A DNA stretch of 7,237 bases from JANNHK01 sp031404355 (GTDB lineage: Bacteria > Actinomycetota > Acidimicrobiia > IMCC26256 > PALSA-610): the NCBI GenBank assembly GCA_031404355.1, contig JANNHK010000281.1, positions 1 through 7,237 of the forward strand. Direction: 5' to 3'. Shown piece by piece: positions 4,665 to 7,237 of this stretch. The stretch's first letter is position 1. The number at the start of each line of letters is the position of its first letter. The notes under the pieces are model-generated. The model did no database searches. It had not been told where the DNA came from and worked only from the letters and a program-made list of their open reading frames with translations. Position numbers and translations under genes: made by a program.

Positions 4665-6677
4665 GTGCGACGACGAGCGATGGCGGCAGTATTCGCGCTC
4701 ACCGTGGCGGCCTGCAGCAACGGTGGCTCGGGATCCGGGTCCGATACGCAAACGGAGCCGGGAACCGACGCGCCCGACGAAGCCGAACCGGCCGCGGAAA
4801 CGGCGCTGCAGACGAACGCCGGTGCGTCGTCACCGATCGGGAACGTGCTCACGCTCGTCGCCGACGACAACGACGAGCCCGCCGACGGCACCGATGTGCA
4901 GCTGTTCTTCGAGCCCGAGGACGTCGCGACGCTGTACATCCAGGCCGACGACGACACGACGTTCGTGGCGCACGGGTCGTGGTCGTACACCGACGGCGAA
5001 CTCTCGTTGAGCTTCTCGCATGAGCAGCTGACGGTCGACGCGGTCGCGCCGTTCGACCTCGACACCGACACGGTCACGTTCCCGTTCCGGCTCCTCGACG
5101 GCGGTACCGACGGCAGTTCCGAATGGTCCCGCCGCCCCGCCGACCCCGTGACCGACCTCCGGCCGATCTTTCGCGCTGCGGTCCTCGACGACACCGACCC
5201 GCGCGAAACAGCGGACGGCATCGACCGAGCCACCGCCTACGCGCAGGCATTGATCGACCTCGAGGGCCCCGCGACCGGCGGCCGGGCCCGAGCCGCGGCC
5301 GACCCCACCAGCGCCGTGCCGGTCCGCGCGGGATCGCTGGTCAACGGCATCGAGATCGAATACTCCGACGGCACGTCGGCGCAGGTGCTCGTGTTCGGGT
5401 GGGCGCCGCCGGGGCCCGACCCGCTCAGCCTCACGACGGGCGCACTGGCCGGCGACCCGCGCGTGCACCTCAATATGCAGCCGAGCGCGCACACGCAGGA
5501 CGACCCCGCGAACAAGACTGCAATGTTCGTCGTTCCGTTGAAGACGGGCCGCATCAACGACTGGTGGGACCGCCTCACCAACTCCGCGCGCGACACCGGC
5601 ATCGTCGGCACGACGTCCGACCCCTTCGATCTCGACGCCGCCGAACAGACCCTCACCGACCGCGGCTACAACGTCGCCCGCTACGAAGACGAGAAGGCAT
5701 GCGTGCTCTGCCTCGTCGAAGCGTTCACCGAACACAAGAATCCCGGGTTCGTGCTGTTGCAGTCGCACGGGACGAGCAACGGCTACCTCCTTGCGGGCGA
5801 CCAGCTCGCGGAAGACGACGACTGGGACGCCGCGCACGAACAGTTCGAGGCACTGCAGGAGAAGCTGCGCGACGAGGGTCACGGCTCGCTCGTCGACACG
5901 CCGGACGCGCTGTCGATGATGAGCATCGAGACCGAGATGAAGGTACCCGAGGGCGTCGTGTGGTTCGCGGCGGTCGGACCCGGCTTCTGGCAGTGGCTGC
6001 GCACCCAACAAGGTGCCGACTTCTCGCAGTCGCTCGTCTACGCAGCAGCGTGCGAACTCGACAACGAACCGGCCTTGCGCGAATCGATCATGGCGCGAGC
6101 GTTCTTCGGGTTCAAGACATCGATCAGCCCGGCCCTCGCAGGCGGGATCTTCAACTACATGGTTGCGCACCTCGCCCGCCACACACGTTCGGCCGAAGAG
6201 GCCTTCTACAACATCGTGCGGGTCGTGAACACGGGCGAGATGATCTTCGCCGAGGACAAGGAGCTCGACGGCGTCGCGCCGAGCGACGCATCGGGCAGCA
6301 TCCCACTCTTCGGCGAACCCGAAGAGTTCCAGTTCAACGGGTACGCGAGCGACGGCGCGTCGGCACCGCAGCCCTACGCGATGCACGGCTGGTTCGACAC
6401 CTCGAGTGTGAGTCAGACGCAGGTCTGGTGGCTCCTGTTCGCGGCGCGCTGGAACGAGAACGTCGACGAGGGGGTGCAGAACCTCGTCACGTGCCACCTC
6501 GAATACTGGAGCCAGGGCGAGTACGGCGGTCTGGGCAGCCCGTTCTGCAACGCCGCGAACGACGGCGACCTGCCGACCGAGGCCGAAATCGGGCTCGCCA
6601 CGTACCTCATGGCCGGGGCCGCCGCGGCACCCACGACCGCGACGCTCCCCCGCTTCACGCTCAACGAAGGAGCGTGA
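4665..6677 (+). CDS. Lipoprotein, predicted caspase-fold (clan CD) peptidase-like
   Basis: This encodes 670 residues and belongs to no family I can name. The N terminus is a lipoprotein signal: a basic start (RRR, 2-4), a hydrophobic stretch and the lipobox VAAC with Cys17, followed by a Ser/Gly- and Asp/Glu-rich linker to about residue 55, so it should sit on the outer face of the membrane. Residues about 60-156 look like a small all-beta domain. Residues about 285-525 have the order of a clan CD cysteine peptidase: strand AMFVVPLKTG, a helix, RGYNVARYED, then strand FVLLQSHGTSNGY with His368-Gly369, and strand SLVYAAACELDN with Cys463. These match the His-Gly and Ala-Cys dyad of caspases, gingipains and CHAT proteins, and FFGFKTSISPALAGGIFNYMVAHL (480-503) resembles the segment after the Cys in that fold. 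GTG 4665 is chosen because it gives a normal signal peptide; GGGG lies four bases upstream. Substrate and biological role are unknown. Peptidase activity is inference from the fold, and a non-catalytic relative is possible. Confidence 0.88.
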   Translation: MRRRAMAAVFALTVAACSNGGSGSGSDTQTEPGTDAPDEAEPAAETALQTNAGASSPIGNVLTLVADDNDEPADGTDVQLFFEPEDVATLYIQADDDTTFVAHGSWSYTDGELSLSFSHEQLTVDAVAPFDLDTDTVTFPFRLLDGGTDGSSEWSRRPADPVTDLRPIFRAAVLDDTDPRETADGIDRATAYAQALIDLEGPATGGRARAAADPTSAVPVRAGSLVNGIEIEYSDGTSAQVLVFGWAPPGPDPLSLTTGALAGDPRVHLNMQPSAHTQDDPANKTAMFVVPLKTGRINDWWDRLTNSARDTGIVGTTSDPFDLDAAEQTLTDRGYNVARYEDEKACVLCLVEAFTEHKNPGFVLLQSHGTSNGYLLAGDQLAEDDDWDAAHEQFEALQEKLRDEGHGSLVDTPDALSMMSIETEMKVPEGVVWFAAVGPGFWQWLRTQQGADFSQSLVYAAACELDNEPALRESIMARAFFGFKTSISPALAGGIFNYMVAHLARHTRSAEEAFYNIVRVVNTGEMIFAEDKELDGVAPSDASGSIPLFGEPEEFQFNGYASDGASAPQPYAMHGWFDTSSVSQTQVWWLLFAARWNENVDEGVQNLVTCHLEYWSQGEYGGLGSPFCNAANDGDLPTEAEIGLATYLMAGAAAAPTTATLPRFTLNEGA

Positions 6678-7200
6678 TCGTCGCCCGCGGCGTGTACTGC
6701 GCGCCGTCGCGCGCGAGCACGCTTTCGTAGACGACGACCTCGCCCACGGTCCACGCGTCGCCGACCGGAGCATCACCCAACGCGGCTACAGCACCGCGCA
6801 GATCGGCCGGAGTCTTGCAGCGGGCGAGCGTGAGGTGCGGGTGGTAGTCGCGCCCGTCGGGTTCGTAGCCGAGCGGGGCGAGGCGGGCACCGACCGCGCT
6901 CGCGAGTTCCTGCAGGAGTCCCGTGCCCTCGGCGAGGCCCAGCCAAAGGACATGACCGCGTCGCGGGTTCGGGAACGCACCGGCGCCGCCGACGCGCGCC
7001 GGACCCGGTGCGACCATCAGCCCGTCGAGCGCGACCGCGACGGCGTCGATGTCGGCCTGGTTGCCGAGGAACTGCAACGTCAGATGCCACTGATCGCGTG
7101 TCGTGCGCTTGGCCGTGAGGAAATCGACGGGATCGACGTGCGCCGCAACCGCGTCGAGCACCGACTCGGGCGGGTGGATCGCGACGAACGCGCTCGTCAC
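6661..7200 (-). CDS. thpR: RNA 2',3'-cyclic phosphodiesterase (LigT/2H family)
   Basis: This encodes 179 residues, the usual size for the LigT branch of the 2H phosphoesterase family. These cytosolic enzymes open 2',3'-cyclic phosphates on RNA to 2'-phosphates; older literature calls them 2'-5' RNA ligases. Both catalytic HxTx motifs are present and well spaced: HLTL at 39-42 (in QWHLTLQFLG) and HLTL at 122-125 (in YHPHLTLAR). The N-terminal strand SAFVAIHPPESV is typical. The start is GTG at 7198-7200, which agrees with the family N terminus; the frame stays open further upstream to the window edge. The 3' end overlaps the lipoprotein gene by 17 bases in tail-to-tail orientation. In related genomes this gene often lies near cinA and recA, which fits the neighbourhood. 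Confidence 0.95.
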   Translation of the reverse strand: MTSAFVAIHPPESVLDAVAAHVDPVDFLTAKRTTRDQWHLTLQFLGNQADIDAVAVALDGLMVAPGPARVGGAGAFPNPRRGHVLWLGLAEGTGLLQELASAVGARLAPLGYEPDGRDYHPHLTLARCKTPADLRGAVAALGDAPVGDAWTVGEVVVYESVLARDGAQYTPRATITLLR

Positions 7201-7204
7201 GCTC

Positions 7205-7237
7205 TCACGCGTCGAAGGCTTCGAGGCGCTGGCGCAC
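7205..7237 (-). CDS. Possible 3' end of an upstream minus-strand gene
   Basis: One minus-strand frame reads VRQRLEAFDA and ends in TGA at 7205-7207, four bases before the thpR GTG. Tight spacing of this kind is common within actinobacterial operons, so thpR may be co-transcribed with a gene that starts outside the window. With ten residues the product cannot be identified, and the open thpR frame through the same bases is an alternative. Confidence 0.3.
   Translation of the reverse strand: MRQRLEAFDA

Noticed and set aside
4830..6776. Minus-strand open frame of 648 codons opposite the lipoprotein gene
   Set aside because: Composition is dominated by Arg, Val, Glu and Ala as expected of an antisense shadow; no motif is visible, while the plus strand has a signal peptide and a folded-domain pattern.
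7212..7224. Palindrome TCGAAGGCTTCGA at the right edge
   Set aside because: It has a one-base centre and cannot form a hairpin; nothing around it suggests an operator, and it may be coding.
1..7237. CRISPR arrays, tRNA or rRNA genes, insertion sequences
   Set aside because: No regularly spaced repeats, no tRNA-like cloverleaf and no transposase sequence was seen; the only mobile element is the intein.

Overview
The window is GC-rich and densely coded, and it looks like chromosomal DNA from an actinobacterium. The evidence is an SOS operator of the Gram-positive/actinobacterial type (CGAAC-N4-GTTCG) in the recA promoter, a RecA intein at the site and of the class known from Mycobacterium leprae, GTG starts, and a Rip3-like site-2 protease. 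An Acidimicrobiia-like lineage would fit, but the genus cannot be read from the sequence alone.

Layout, left to right. Positions 1-111 hold two inverted repeats downstream of recA, one of them a probable transcription end. Positions 112-2235 (minus) are recA, interrupted in frame by a full-length intein with a LAGLIDADG homing endonuclease (547-1632). Positions 2236-2408 are the recA leader and promoter, with a perfect LexA box lying inside the -35/-10 spacer. Positions 2409-2825 (minus) are a GNAT acetyltransferase. Positions 2910-4043 (plus) are a membrane site-2 protease (M50) with a C-terminal CBS region, preceded by a candidate ECF-sigma promoter. Positions 3995-4591 (minus) encode an unrecognised 198-residue protein made of two tandem ferredoxin-like/ABM-like repeats, overlapping the protease tail-to-tail by 49 bases. 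Positions 4665-6677 (plus) encode a 670-residue lipoprotein of no named family that I read as a diverged, caspase-fold (clan CD) cysteine-peptidase-like protein. Positions 6661-7200 (minus) are thpR (RNA 2',3'-cyclic phosphodiesterase), overlapping the lipoprotein gene by 17 bases. The last 33 bases may be the 3' end of another minus-strand gene.

The genes alternate in strand and do not form one obvious operon. The best-supported working unit is recA: a LexA-repressed promoter drives a pre-protein that must splice out its intein before it can bind DNA. The most novel element is the exported caspase-like lipoprotein, which lies close to, but is not evidently co-transcribed with, an intramembrane protease.
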